From an uncultured Lachnospiraceae bacterium (lineage in GTDB: Bacteria; Bacillota; Clostridia; Lachnospirales; Lachnospiraceae), in NCBI GenBank assembly GCA_949738465.1, contig CATJBQ010000097.1:1-45616 (forward strand): a DNA stretch of 45,616 nucleotides, given 5' to 3'. The first letter of the stretch is position 1, and each line of letters opens with the position of its first letter. Position numbers and translations under genes: made by a program. Below the pieces are notes generated by a model. That model was given only the letters and a program-made list of their open reading frames with translations, was not told the DNA's origin and made no database searches. Shown in pieces: positions 17,121 through 27,382 of the stretch.

Positions 17121-20100
17121 CTAATTCTTATACTCCGCATAAATCGACGTTACATACACCGTCGCTCCACTTGCATTCATGAAACGGTAAATGGTATGGT
17201 TGGGCCCGGCTTCAAAAATATTCTGGCCATCCTTGTTCTGTGGCGCCGTCGCTCCACCAGTTCTGGGCAGAACCACCTTCGTCCACTGACCCGGCGTCAG
17301 ATCTGTATCGCCGCACCACCAGCCGCCGGCTTTCACATTCGCATCGTCAGTATAAGCATAGTAGTATACCTGGTCATAATCACGGATATCATTCGTCACC
17401 GCGCCCGGTACGCTGAATGCCGCCTCGTTATCTGTAATCGTCAGCTTCATGGAACCGGCTGCGTCTCCGCCTTTCACCAATGCGTCCCCACCGTCATATT
17501 TTTTGGAAGCATCATATCCTGCACTCACGCCAGCAGTATGGGCAGTGCTTAGATCCACACCCTGAATATCATTTACCTTGGCCGGCGCAGGCTTCATTTC
17601 CGCATACAGCGAGGTCACATAGAACACGATCCCATTTGTCCCTCCCATAAAACGATAGACGAAATTGTCCGGTCCTGCGGCAAAGATCGACTGGCCCGTC
17701 GGATTCTGCGGCCCCATCTCCTTTGTCAGCGTAACCCTCGTCCACTGGCCCGGGGTAAGGGGCGTATCGCCGCACCACCAGCCGCCGGACTGGGTATTTT
17801 GGGCATCGGTATACACATAGAAGTATACCTTATCGTATCCGCTGATATCCGAAACTATGGCTCCGTTCACAGCAAAGCCTGCTTCTCCGCCGCCAACCGT
17901 CACCTTCAGCACGCCGCTGTCGCTGGCCTTTACCAGCGCGTCATCGCCATTATACTTCTTATCCGTCACATATGCAACTGTTCCGCCGTCATGCTGCGGT
18001 GCAATCTGGGCAGTATTCACTTCCAGCACCTTCACCCCCTGGGTTCCGGGGTTCCGGTACAAAGCCTCAACTGTATACAACTGGCCGCCCCGATAGGTAA
18101 AGGTATCTCCCTCAATCCGCTTTCCATTGACCGCAAATCCCGCTGCCTCCAGCCCGGTAGGCGCCTGTGCGGCCTTCAAGGTCACGGTTTCTCCATATTT
18201 GTAGGCGTTCTTGTCTGTCGTACATCCCTTCAGGGCAATATGTCCCTCCACCGGATCCGGCGACAGCTTCACTGCATACAGAGAGGTTACATAGAAGGTT
18301 GTGCCTTCTGCCATGGGCGTCGCATAGTCATTGCTCATAAAGCGGTATACAAAGTTATCCGGCCCGTTTTCGAAAATTTTACCGTAACCTACGTTCACCA
18401 ATGCGTTCCGGTCTGACAGGGTTACCTTTGTCCACTGACCTGGCGTCAGGTCAATATCTCCGGTCCACCAGCTTCCGGCCCTCATATTCTGGGCATCCGT
18501 ATACACATAGAAGTATAATTCATCATATCCGCTAAGATCCTTCTCCAGTGCGCCGCCAATACAGATTCCAATATCCGCTTTCCCGCTGACAGGCGTCACC
18601 TTCAAGACCCCTCTGTCACTGGCTTTCACCAGCTCATCGCTGCCGTCATACTTTTTGTTCGTTACATATTCCGCCGTACCGCAGTCCTCGGGCGCCGGGG
18701 ATACCCATTCACTGTCTGTCTCCTGCACCTTAACGCCCTGCGTCTCAAGGTTCCGGTACCAGGCTTCCACCGTGTATACCATCTCTCCCAGGTAAGTAAA
18801 GGTATTACCTTCGATTCTCTGGCCATTTACCATAAACCCGCCGGTTTCCAGCCCGGCCGGAGGTTCTGCAGCCGTCAATATCACGGTTTGCCCCTTCTTA
18901 TAGCCGTCCCGGTCCGTCTTACAGCCATACAGCTTCATATGATCCTTCACCGGTTCCACCGGAAGCCTCTCCGCATACAGGGAGGTCACATAGCACACAT
19001 CGCCGTCCTTGCCGCCCATAAAACGATACACGAATCCATCCGGGCCTTCGGTAAAGATCAACTGGCCATGAAGATTCCAGGGGCCTACCGCCCGCTGTAT
19101 CATGATCTTGGGCAGCGTAATGCGCGTCCACTGTCCTGGGGTAAGGGGCGTGTCGCCGCACCACCAGGCTCCGGCCTGCAGACCCGGCGCATCGGTATAA
19201 GCGTAGAAATAAACGCTGTCATAACCGCTGATATCGCTGATCAATGTATTGCTGACAGATACGGCGGCTTCCGGCCCGGTCAGCTTCACCTTCAAGGATC
19301 CGGTCTCGTAAGCGCGCACCAGCGGATCATCCCCATCGTACAGCTTCTGCGTTCCGTAACCCTCCGCCCTGGCTCCATCCTGGAACAGAACCTGCTCGCC
19401 GCCTGTACCAAGCACCGGAACGGCATCGGTGGCCGGATTGCACAGAAGCGCTTCCGCCGTGTATTTCTTATTTACGTCTTCCATCACAAAGGTATTTCCA
19501 GCCAAAGGCTTTCCATTTACCACATACAGGATCTTTAATCCGGCAGGCGCCTTGACCGAAGCGGTCAGCGTCACGGTTTCTCCCTGCTGGTAGCTGTCCT
19601 TGTCGGTGATCACATTTTTCGCTGACACACTGGCCTCCTTGGGGCCTGTGGCCTTTGACGCATACAGGGATGTGGCGTAAAATACGTCGCCATCGCTGCC
19701 GCCCATAAACCGGTAAACAAAATTGTTCGGTGTCCCTGTAAAAATGGATTGGCCTGCCAGGTTCTGGGGTCCCATTTCCTTGGTCAGCGTAATCTTGGTC
19801 CACTGTCCCGGGCTTAAGGGCGTATCGCCGCACCACCATCCGCCGGACCGGGCGTTCTTTCCCTCGGTATACACATAGAAATACACCTCATTATAGTGGC
19901 TGATATCGTCAATACACGCTTCCGCCACAGCTACGCCGGCCTCTGGACCGCCCACAGTCACCTTCATAGAACCGTTTTCACTACCGGTCACCAGCTTGTT
20001 GGGCCCATCATAAGCCCGCTGCGTGGTATAAACGGCGCTTTTTGCCTCGTGCTGCAGGCTGAAATCATCGGTATTGGCGTTCACCACCATAAGCGCTTCC

Positions 20101-23100
20101 CCGCTGACGCTGGCAGGATCCTTGCAATAAGCCTTCACAGAGGACAGCCAGAACTCCGTCCCTTCAGTACAGCCTGTGCCAAAAAGGCGGGCGATCATTC
20201 TTCCTTCTTTTACTTCGCCATTCTTATTGGGCCATAGATCTCCCAAGATAGGATTGGTCAGCACCAGATTTTCCTCATTCAGCCGGACATAAACCTTCGT
20301 CCATTTTCCCGGCCGCAGGGGCGTATCCCCACACCACCAGCTTCCGGCCTGTGTTCCCTCCGTGTTGGTATACACGTAGAATACCACATAATCATAGCCG
20401 GTAAAATTATAGCTTCTTAAAAATACGCCGTTGTCTTCCCCGGATACCGTTACCTTCACGGAACCCTGATCCTCCCCATGGGACAGATTCCGGTCATATT
20501 CCACCCGGCTCTCGCCTGCTCCCAGGCCCTCCACGCCAAATTCGTTGATGTAAAGCACGGTATTTTTCGGCCGGTAGAAGGCTTCGATCACATACTCCCG
20601 ATCCAGAGCTTCGATGCTCAGCGCATCGGTGCGCTCTCCGTTGATGGAGAAATAATCCAGGATCATCCCCTCCGGCGCCTCCGGATTCAGATGAATGGTA
20701 TCGCCCTGCATATAGCTGCTCTTGTCGGTAGAACAATTCTTTGTGGTTACCGTTACCGGCCCGTAGGCGCCGGCCTGCACGGAAGAAACCCAGAAGCTTA
20801 CGCCCTTCCCGCAGCCTTCGCCCATAAACCGCAGCGCCAGGCGTCCCCGGTAGGGCTGTCCCTTATGCCATTTATTGGGGCAGTAATCCGCACCTTTTTC
20901 ATCTTTCAGATAGACGTTTTCATCCGCAAGCTTGATTCTTACCCGCGTCCATGCTCCCGGCTTTAAGGCCGTATCGCCCAGCCAGTAGGAACCGGATATG
21001 GTGTCCTGGGCTTCTGTGTATACCCAGTAATCCACATAATCATAGCCGGTAAAATCAAATATATTTAAAAATACCGCTACATCGCCCTCCTTGGCTGTCA
21101 CCCGGATCGCTCCGTGGTCGCCGCCATGGGAAATACTGTTGTCAAAGGCCACCTCATTGCCATCCGGGTTGATGGTGGGGACTGCCACCGGATCCGGCTC
21201 CATGATAACACCGGATCTTTTCTGCACCGTCATCCGTGCGGACGCTTTCAGTTTCCCGCTGTTCTCCGGGTGATCCGCCTGATAGGTCAGCCGCAGGTTG
21301 ACGGCTCCGCCATACGGAATGGTGACATTCCTGCCCTTTGCAGAGAAAGAATCTCCACCCTCGCTGACAGCCGTAAGCCAGGTCTTTGCACCCTTTACCG
21401 CATTTCCTTCCACATCCTTCACCTGCACCAGCGGCGCCTGGTAGATGTCTCCGTCGATGACGGCTATGGCCTCATAATCGGCAACCTGCAGATAATATTT
21501 CTTCGCCTCATAGACAAAACCGGTACGTTCCTCGCCGGATACTGCCTTCAGGTTTTTAATTTTTGGAGTGGCAACGCCTTTTTGCTCCACCCGGGCCCCA
21601 TAGCCAAACCAGTCTCCCCGGACCGGCTTGTCGACGATGGCAGTCTTGCCGATGAAAAATTCATCCACAAAGAGGTAGATGTCGCCCTCCCGGCGGATCA
21701 CCTGCACATTGGCGGGATTTGAAGATGAGGCGTTCATAAATCGCTCCACCACCTCCTGGGGCAGCACAGAGACGGTATCCTCCCAGGCCCCCTCTCCATA
21801 CCATTTGCATACGGAATCGGAGTAATGATTCACCTGGAATTCAATGATATGCTCCGTCCCCAGCATCACTGCCACCCCAAAGAGCTGGTTGGTTTCCAGA
21901 TCCGGATCGTAGCCGCCGGTGACGTCAAAGCTAAGCGCCCAGTTCTTTTCTTCGTTGATACCCTTGGCCACGCAATTGTTCCCCGTCAGCCAGGCCTCGT
22001 TCCCCCACCATTTAGGCTCGTAGCTGTAACGGCCCCAGGTCATGGTATCGTAGGACAATTGATCCACGTAACGCACCGTAATGGTATGCTTTGCTTTTGT
22101 GGGGATAAAGGTGTCCCCGGTCAGCGGGATATCGTCTGCCAGGAAACAGTCTACCACCTTGCCTTCGATTTCCTCGGCCCGTAGCTGCACCGTCTCTCCC
22201 TGCCAGTAGGTGGTGCGGTCCAGAAGCACATGCTCGCCGGCGATCAGCTCGCTTTCCTCCCTGCGGACAACCTTCATCGGAGAAAAATACAACGTTCCGC
22301 TTGGAGCTACTTCTCCGCTGTAATCAAACAAAATACGAATGACCGTCCCGGAGATATCCCCGGCGCTGATGGTTTTGATATTGTCTGTTCCTACATTTCC
22401 GTTTTCACCGCCCCAGCCGTTCACCGGCCAGACCACCCGGGTCCATTCCCCGGCCTTTACTACCTGGTCATTCCACCAGCGCGATCCCATAATGACATCG
22501 GCCTCGCCGTCATTATAGACGTACATTCCCATTTCCTGGCAGTTGCTGATATCCAGGATTGCCGGCGTCTTCATAACCACGTAGCCTTCATTAGCCTCGG
22601 TTTCCTCACCGCTGAAGGTCAGTTTGTAGGAACCGCTTTCTTCGCCATATACCCGGTCCGGCTCCTGCTCCTTCGACACAAACTCGCCGGTATATTTGCT
22701 GCTCTCTAAAAGTTCCACCTGCCTTACGCCAAATTCTTCCCCAAAATACAGGACCGTATCCGCCTCAAAATGTTCCGGGCCGTCTATGCTGCGGGCATAC
22801 TCATATTCATTGGCGTTGCCGGCGTTATCCTCCACATGGATCCGGATGATATAGGAGCCGCTTTCCTGGTCCACCAGAAACTGGTTATTTTTCAGCGCAA
22901 CCTCCTGCTCCTTCCCGTCCTCCGGAAGATAATATACACCTGTCCAGCATTTTGAGATCTCCGCATCCCCCTCTACCGTATAGGAGGGCATTTTATAGGC
23001 ATTTCCTGTAATATAGAAGTCCGGCAGCGTCCCGGTAAGCTTGATGGAGGGCGCCGTCCGGTCGCCAAAGTCTACCTGTACCGTCTCGTCCCTCACATTC

Positions 23101-23435
23101 TCTACACCTGCCGTGTATACAAACTCATAGATTCCTGGCGTTTCCACCATCAGGGAATCCCAGGAGGCGTCCAACGCCTCCCCGTCGGGACCTGTCACCG
23201 ACTGCAGATCCACCTGGTAGCCGGCCAGGATCATCCCGTTGGCGTCCACCACCTCATACTCCGGCAGCAGATAGGTGCCAAGGCTCTCCTCCACCACACC
23301 GTCGGGTACATTGATGAAGGCGGTGATGATATCCTTAATGCCGCGAACGGCGAAGGTAATTCCGCCGGCTGCCAGTACCACCACCAGGATTCCCAAACCA
23401 ATGATCAAACCTTTTTTCTTTTTTAATTTTTCCAT
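17121..23435 (-). CDS. Giant (2104 aa) N-terminally anchored surface protein with about eight repeated beta-sandwich modules
   Basis: N-terminal TM KKKKGLIIGLGILVVVLAAGGITFAV; eight W-motif copies (e.g. GGWWCGDTPLTPGQWTR, GSWWTGDIDLTPGQWTK, GSYWLGDTALKPGAWTR, GSRWWNDQVVKAGEWTR) alternating with TDK..Y..G..V.L.A modules. Confidence 0.85.
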   Translation of the reverse strand: MEKLKKKKGLIIGLGILVVVLAAGGITFAVRGIKDIITAFINVPDGVVEESLGTYLLPEYEVVDANGMILAGYQVDLQSVTGPDGEALDASWDSLMVETPGIYEFVYTAGVENVRDETVQVDFGDRTAPSIKLTGTLPDFYITGNAYKMPSYTVEGDAEISKCWTGVYYLPEDGKEQEVALKNNQFLVDQESGSYIIRIHVEDNAGNANEYEYARSIDGPEHFEADTVLYFGEEFGVRQVELLESSKYTGEFVSKEQEPDRVYGEESGSYKLTFSGEETEANEGYVVMKTPAILDISNCQEMGMYVYNDGEADVIMGSRWWNDQVVKAGEWTRVVWPVNGWGGENGNVGTDNIKTISAGDISGTVIRILFDYSGEVAPSGTLYFSPMKVVRREESELIAGEHVLLDRTTYWQGETVQLRAEEIEGKVVDCFLADDIPLTGDTFIPTKAKHTITVRYVDQLSYDTMTWGRYSYEPKWWGNEAWLTGNNCVAKGINEEKNWALSFDVTGGYDPDLETNQLFGVAVMLGTEHIIEFQVNHYSDSVCKWYGEGAWEDTVSVLPQEVVERFMNASSSNPANVQVIRREGDIYLFVDEFFIGKTAIVDKPVRGDWFGYGARVEQKGVATPKIKNLKAVSGEERTGFVYEAKKYYLQVADYEAIAVIDGDIYQAPLVQVKDVEGNAVKGAKTWLTAVSEGGDSFSAKGRNVTIPYGGAVNLRLTYQADHPENSGKLKASARMTVQKRSGVIMEPDPVAVPTINPDGNEVAFDNSISHGGDHGAIRVTAKEGDVAVFLNIFDFTGYDYVDYWVYTEAQDTISGSYWLGDTALKPGAWTRVRIKLADENVYLKDEKGADYCPNKWHKGQPYRGRLALRFMGEGCGKGVSFWVSSVQAGAYGPVTVTTKNCSTDKSSYMQGDTIHLNPEAPEGMILDYFSINGERTDALSIEALDREYVIEAFYRPKNTVLYINEFGVEGLGAGESRVEYDRNLSHGEDQGSVKVTVSGEDNGVFLRSYNFTGYDYVVFYVYTNTEGTQAGSWWCGDTPLRPGKWTKVYVRLNEENLVLTNPILGDLWPNKNGEVKEGRMIARLFGTGCTEGTEFWLSSVKAYCKDPASVSGEALMVVNANTDDFSLQHEAKSAVYTTQRAYDGPNKLVTGSENGSMKVTVGGPEAGVAVAEACIDDISHYNEVYFYVYTEGKNARSGGWWCGDTPLSPGQWTKITLTKEMGPQNLAGQSIFTGTPNNFVYRFMGGSDGDVFYATSLYASKATGPKEASVSAKNVITDKDSYQQGETVTLTASVKAPAGLKILYVVNGKPLAGNTFVMEDVNKKYTAEALLCNPATDAVPVLGTGGEQVLFQDGARAEGYGTQKLYDGDDPLVRAYETGSLKVKLTGPEAAVSVSNTLISDISGYDSVYFYAYTDAPGLQAGAWWCGDTPLTPGQWTRITLPKIMIQRAVGPWNLHGQLIFTEGPDGFVYRFMGGKDGDVCYVTSLYAERLPVEPVKDHMKLYGCKTDRDGYKKGQTVILTAAEPPAGLETGGFMVNGQRIEGNTFTYLGEMVYTVEAWYRNLETQGVKVQETDSEWVSPAPEDCGTAEYVTNKKYDGSDELVKASDRGVLKVTPVSGKADIGICIGGALEKDLSGYDELYFYVYTDAQNMRAGSWWTGDIDLTPGQWTKVTLSDRNALVNVGYGKIFENGPDNFVYRFMSNDYATPMAEGTTFYVTSLYAVKLSPDPVEGHIALKGCTTDKNAYKYGETVTLKAAQAPTGLEAAGFAVNGKRIEGDTFTYRGGQLYTVEALYRNPGTQGVKVLEVNTAQIAPQHDGGTVAYVTDKKYNGDDALVKASDSGVLKVTVGGGEAGFAVNGAIVSDISGYDKVYFYVYTDAQNTQSGGWWCGDTPLTPGQWTRVTLTKEMGPQNPTGQSIFAAGPDNFVYRFMGGTNGIVFYVTSLYAEMKPAPAKVNDIQGVDLSTAHTAGVSAGYDASKKYDGGDALVKGGDAAGSMKLTITDNEAAFSVPGAVTNDIRDYDQVYYYAYTDDANVKAGGWWCGDTDLTPGQWTKVVLPRTGGATAPQNKDGQNIFEAGPNHTIYRFMNASGATVYVTSIYAEYKN

Positions 23436-23453
23436 ATTAAACCTCCACGACGC

Positions 23454-25055
23454 CTATTGGGCTGTCGTCTGACTGGTCTCTAGGGCTTTCCTGTAATTTT
23501 CCCAGTTGGCCTCCATTCCCTGAGCGCTGGCCGCCAGGATGGAATCGGCGCTCTCTCCGTCCATCAGCTTGCCGTCGATGGCGTTTCCTACCCCCGGGAA
23601 CTCCGCCAGGCCGCCCCGGTACATCATGGGCGAGGAGTTATTGGGGAACACCGGTATCATATCCTTCCCAAAGGCGTCCAGCTTGGTGCGGATAAAATCG
23701 CTGACGGAAATGGTCTCGTCTACCTCATATCCATAGGGCATGGTCAGACCTTTCAGCTCCTTGGCATAGATCTTCTGGGCCCGCTCGGAACACAGGTATA
23801 CCAGGAAATCCTTAGCTAACTGCTTCTGCTCCTCGGGCCGGTAGCTGGGGATTCCGATGGGGTAATTGGGCGTGGCCGTATAGCACATGAGCCTGGCCTG
23901 CTGCACCGCCGCAAAATCCTCGTCGCTAACGCCGTCACAGGAGGAAGCGCCCTCATCCACTGCGGCCACCACTGCCGCAAGCTTCTCCTCGGTCTGAATC
24001 GTAGGCAGCTTCTGGGCCAGTTCGCTCACCACCGGGGCACGCATCATGCCAATGTTCTGGGGATTACTGATGAGCCAGGAAAACATCTCGTTTTCCAGCC
24101 AGTCGCCGTTTACCATAAAGGCCGCCTTTTTGCTGTCGTCCCGGTAGCCGTTGGAGAGGAATGCCGCCTGGGCTTCTTCAAAATTCATGTATTTTGCATA
24201 GGCGTGCAGGTACCCGTTCTTCAGATCCAGCAGCTCGGACAGGGTTTCAAGAGCCACCCGCCGTCCCGGGGCGTCGTTGATTTTGGTCCCTTGCTGCCAC
24301 TCTCCTGCTTCGTCTTGATACAGGCCCTTGTAAAAATTGTTGTAGCTTTCCAGCCCGTCGTACTGGGCCCACCACACAACCCCAAGGTAATCCCAGTTAT
24401 AATTGATCCCGGAGCAGGCAGAAAAGGCGTAATATCCCTTGCCTGTCAGCTCCTTGGCCATTTCTAAAAGCTCGTTGGTGGTGCGGGGCAGCTGCCAGTT
24501 TCCTTCCCCGAAGGCCTCGTTCAGGGTGTCGGCGTTGTAGCAAAAAGCCGACACGGAATTGCTGCCGTACATGATATAGCGCTTTCCATCCCCCGCTAAG
24601 CTGTACTCATAGAGGGTCTGGTTCATCTTCTCCTTGATGGCCGCGGATTCCCCTTCGCAGACCGCGTCGTACACCGGCGTCAGGTCCTCCAGCATATGGG
24701 CATCCTGGGCCTGATACATATTTAACAAAGGCATCACGATGTCATTATATTCCTGTTCCGAGTTCAGCAGGGACTGGATCTCTCCCGTGGAATAGCTGGG
24801 CACCCATTTGACATTTACGCCTGTCAGGGTTTTATAGTCCTGGCTGATGGCATCCATCCATTCATTGCCAAAACCGCCGGCGCTGTAGTGTACGCTGACG
24901 ACGCCTCCTCCTGACGGCGTTTCCTGACCGCCGGCGCTATCTCCATTTTCCAGTTCTGCTGTTCCCGTCGTATCCTGGCCGCCACATCCGCCAAGGGTAC
25001 CGGCTGCCAAAACAAAAGCCGCAAACAGGCTCAAGACTTGTTTTCTTCTTTTCAT
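23454..25055 (-). CDS. ABC transporter extracellular (sugar) solute-binding lipoprotein
   Basis: Lipobox LGGCGG; SBP family 1-like sequence VVSVHYSAGGFGNEWMDAISQDYKTLTGVNVKWVPSYS. Confidence 0.85.
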   Translation of the reverse strand: MKRRKQVLSLFAAFVLAAGTLGGCGGQDTTGTAELENGDSAGGQETPSGGGVVSVHYSAGGFGNEWMDAISQDYKTLTGVNVKWVPSYSTGEIQSLLNSEQEYNDIVMPLLNMYQAQDAHMLEDLTPVYDAVCEGESAAIKEKMNQTLYEYSLAGDGKRYIMYGSNSVSAFCYNADTLNEAFGEGNWQLPRTTNELLEMAKELTGKGYYAFSACSGINYNWDYLGVVWWAQYDGLESYNNFYKGLYQDEAGEWQQGTKINDAPGRRVALETLSELLDLKNGYLHAYAKYMNFEEAQAAFLSNGYRDDSKKAAFMVNGDWLENEMFSWLISNPQNIGMMRAPVVSELAQKLPTIQTEEKLAAVVAAVDEGASSCDGVSDEDFAAVQQARLMCYTATPNYPIGIPSYRPEEQKQLAKDFLVYLCSERAQKIYAKELKGLTMPYGYEVDETISVSDFIRTKLDAFGKDMIPVFPNNSSPMMYRGGLAEFPGVGNAIDGKLMDGESADSILAASAQGMEANWENYRKALETSQTTAQ

Positions 25056-25093
25056 TTTCGTTCTCCTCCTTTTTCTTTCCCAATACTGTTTTG

Positions 25094-26455
25094 CTACTCT
25101 ATTTTTAAGGGGATCAGAAAGACCCCTTCTCCGGGCGACAGGGTAAGTTCCAGTTGGTTATCCTTTACCTCATAAATCTTACGTTCGCCACTGCGGTAAA
25201 CCATGGCCCGGTTGGCGTCCTTAAAGGTGAAGCTCACCTTATCCTTCATCTGCTGGATCGGGTCTGTGAAATTTGTAACAATCAGGCCGTCCCTGCCATC
25301 CGCATCCCGGAACTGGCCGATCAGGGTATCCTGGGTTCCCGACACCTGTGTGGCACAGGAAAGCCCCGTCAGGGGATAGGCAATCGCCGCAAACAGGCTG
25401 TTCTGATAGCTGGGATCCTCCGCCAGGTGGTCGCTGCCATTCACCGGCAGTACGCCCTCCCAGTCAAAGGACAGGTACACATGGTCGAAGTTCGCAATCT
25501 CTCGGTTGACCTCCTGGGCCCAGTGATATGTGGGTGTCGGCGTACAGGATGTATCGTTTTCCACACAGCCTCCCCCGAAGCCCTCCAGGAAAGATTTCCG
25601 GTAGGTAAAATAACTGAACCCCTTGATCCCAAAGGCCATATCCGTATAGATCTGGAACGTCAGATCCTCACGGCCGGTAAGCTCCCGCTGTTCCCCCGAC
25701 GTGTAGGATTGGATAAACATATGGAAGTCCGCATCATTTTCCTTGGCGAAACGGGCATACTGGCTCATATGCTCCAGCCACATACTGCTGATGACATACT
25801 CCCCCCGGGTATAGAGCAAAGGGTAAATATCGGTGGACAGGATCTTCCGCCCCGGAATCCGGGAAAGGATCCGGTCACAGAACTGGGACACATAATCCTC
25901 CGTACTTGTCAGCGTGCCGGGCTGGGCCACGCAGTTGTAGGGATCCATATTGACATACAGCGTCATATCCTTCCCCTCATAAATCTCCTTCATGGCGTCG
26001 ATCCGCCCCACCACATCGTCAAACTGCTGAATGGGCGGTTCATCCCAGAGGTTGATCATATCTACCGCCGGGTAGATGCTGTAATCGAAGGTATCCACCG
26101 TCACGTTGGCGGAATTATCCAGAGCGGTATCCATACCCACAATCGCCTTCAGGCCCACCTCCTCGCAATATTTAAGCTGCTGATAGTACCCGTCCGTTCC
26201 CCGGGAGGCAAATATCCCGTCGATGAACATATGGGTCAACCCCATATCCTTGGCCATCTGGTAATCTTCCAGGGTATTGATGGGAACATCCCAGCCGCCG
26301 ATCCACATCTCCTTATCATCCGCATACTCGGGATATTCCTCCTTTGGCGGCTCCTTGGGCTCCCCGCACCCGGCAAGGCTGCCTGTGGCAATGGCGGCCA
26401 CAAGGAGCAGCGCAGCCTGTCTCTTTCTTTTTTTCCACCCAAAACATTTTTTCAT
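25094..26455 (-). CDS. Lipoprotein with TIM-barrel-like glycosidase fold (putative)
   Basis: Lipobox SLAGCGE; WIGGWDVPINTLEDYQMAKDMGLTHMFIDG and INLWDEPPIQQF motifs. Confidence 0.65.
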   Translation of the reverse strand: MKKCFGWKKRKRQAALLLVAAIATGSLAGCGEPKEPPKEEYPEYADDKEMWIGGWDVPINTLEDYQMAKDMGLTHMFIDGIFASRGTDGYYQQLKYCEEVGLKAIVGMDTALDNSANVTVDTFDYSIYPAVDMINLWDEPPIQQFDDVVGRIDAMKEIYEGKDMTLYVNMDPYNCVAQPGTLTSTEDYVSQFCDRILSRIPGRKILSTDIYPLLYTRGEYVISSMWLEHMSQYARFAKENDADFHMFIQSYTSGEQRELTGREDLTFQIYTDMAFGIKGFSYFTYRKSFLEGFGGGCVENDTSCTPTPTYHWAQEVNREIANFDHVYLSFDWEGVLPVNGSDHLAEDPSYQNSLFAAIAYPLTGLSCATQVSGTQDTLIGQFRDADGRDGLIVTNFTDPIQQMKDKVSFTFKDANRAMVYRSGERKIYEVKDNQLELTLSPGEGVFLIPLKIE

Positions 26456-26470
26456 AGGTTCCTCCTTTCA

Positions 26471-27373
26471 TCAGCCCTTGAGACCGCCCATGCTCATGGA
26501 TTCCATCATGGTATTCTGGAATTTTACAAACAGGATAATCACAGGGATCACACTTACGATCAGTCCCGCAAAAAGCAGCGGGTAGTTGGTTCCTCTCGTC
26601 ATCTCCAGTTGGAAGACATACAGGCCGGAGGAGAGGGTGGGATGGGACTGCAAAAACAAATTCGGTTCCATATATTCGTTCCACAATTGTACCGTGGATA
26701 CAAGGAACAGAGATCCCATCACCGGAAGGGCCTGGGGCAGCATTACCTTTAAGAATACCTTCAAATGGCTGGCCCCATCCATAAAAGCGGCTTCTGCGTA
26801 GGTCCAGGACAAGGTCTTAAAGAAGGAATACAGCATAACAAAATTGAAGCCAAAGCCGCTGAATTTTGTCACCAGAAGCAGGGGGCTGTCTAAAATTCCC
26901 AAGACCGAATACATCCGGTACTGGGACGGGAAGGAGCCTACTACCGGGATCATCATGGTTACCAAAGCCACCGCATAGATCAGCTTCCGCCCCGGAAACT
27001 CATATTTTGCCACCACATAAGCCACCATGGAGGAGGCGATCACTCCCAGCAACGCGCCGCCACAGGAGTACCAGAGGGAATTGAAGAACATTTCAAGCAT
27101 GTTATGTCCGCCGGCCTGCACCGAGCGGAAGGCTTGAAGATAATTCCCGAACTGCCAGTCCCTGGGCAATCCAATCAGGTTGGTGGAAAACTCCGTCTGA
27201 GTCTTTAAGGACGACAGAACCGCCCACACCATGGCATAGATCAATGTAAAAGCATAAATCGCCAGCAGGAGAAATACAATGATACGACAGATGGAAAATC
27301 CTGCTTTTTTTCCATGCCTGTTCCTTTTCTGTCCCCCTGGTGCAGGGGATGCTGATTTTTTCACTTTTTCCAT
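26471..27373 (-). CDS. Carbohydrate ABC transporter permease (MalG-type)
   Basis: Six TM segments and EAAFMDGASHLKVFLKVMLPQALPVMGSL EAA loop. Confidence 0.9.
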   Translation of the reverse strand: MEKVKKSASPAPGGQKRNRHGKKAGFSICRIIVFLLLAIYAFTLIYAMVWAVLSSLKTQTEFSTNLIGLPRDWQFGNYLQAFRSVQAGGHNMLEMFFNSLWYSCGGALLGVIASSMVAYVVAKYEFPGRKLIYAVALVTMMIPVVGSFPSQYRMYSVLGILDSPLLLVTKFSGFGFNFVMLYSFFKTLSWTYAEAAFMDGASHLKVFLKVMLPQALPVMGSLFLVSTVQLWNEYMEPNLFLQSHPTLSSGLYVFQLEMTRGTNYPLLFAGLIVSVIPVIILFVKFQNTMMESMSMGGLKG

Positions 27374-27382
27374 ATGCCCTCC

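Noticed and set aside
17121-23435. Repeats in the giant gene as a possible CRISPR or VNTR array
   Set aside because: Repeats are ~600-bp divergent protein modules, not short direct repeats with spacers.
25154-26752. 532-aa + strand ORF
   Set aside because: Antisense shadow of the lipoprotein and permease genes, low-complexity His/Gly/Arg composition, no RBS or domain; minus-strand ORFs have clear families.
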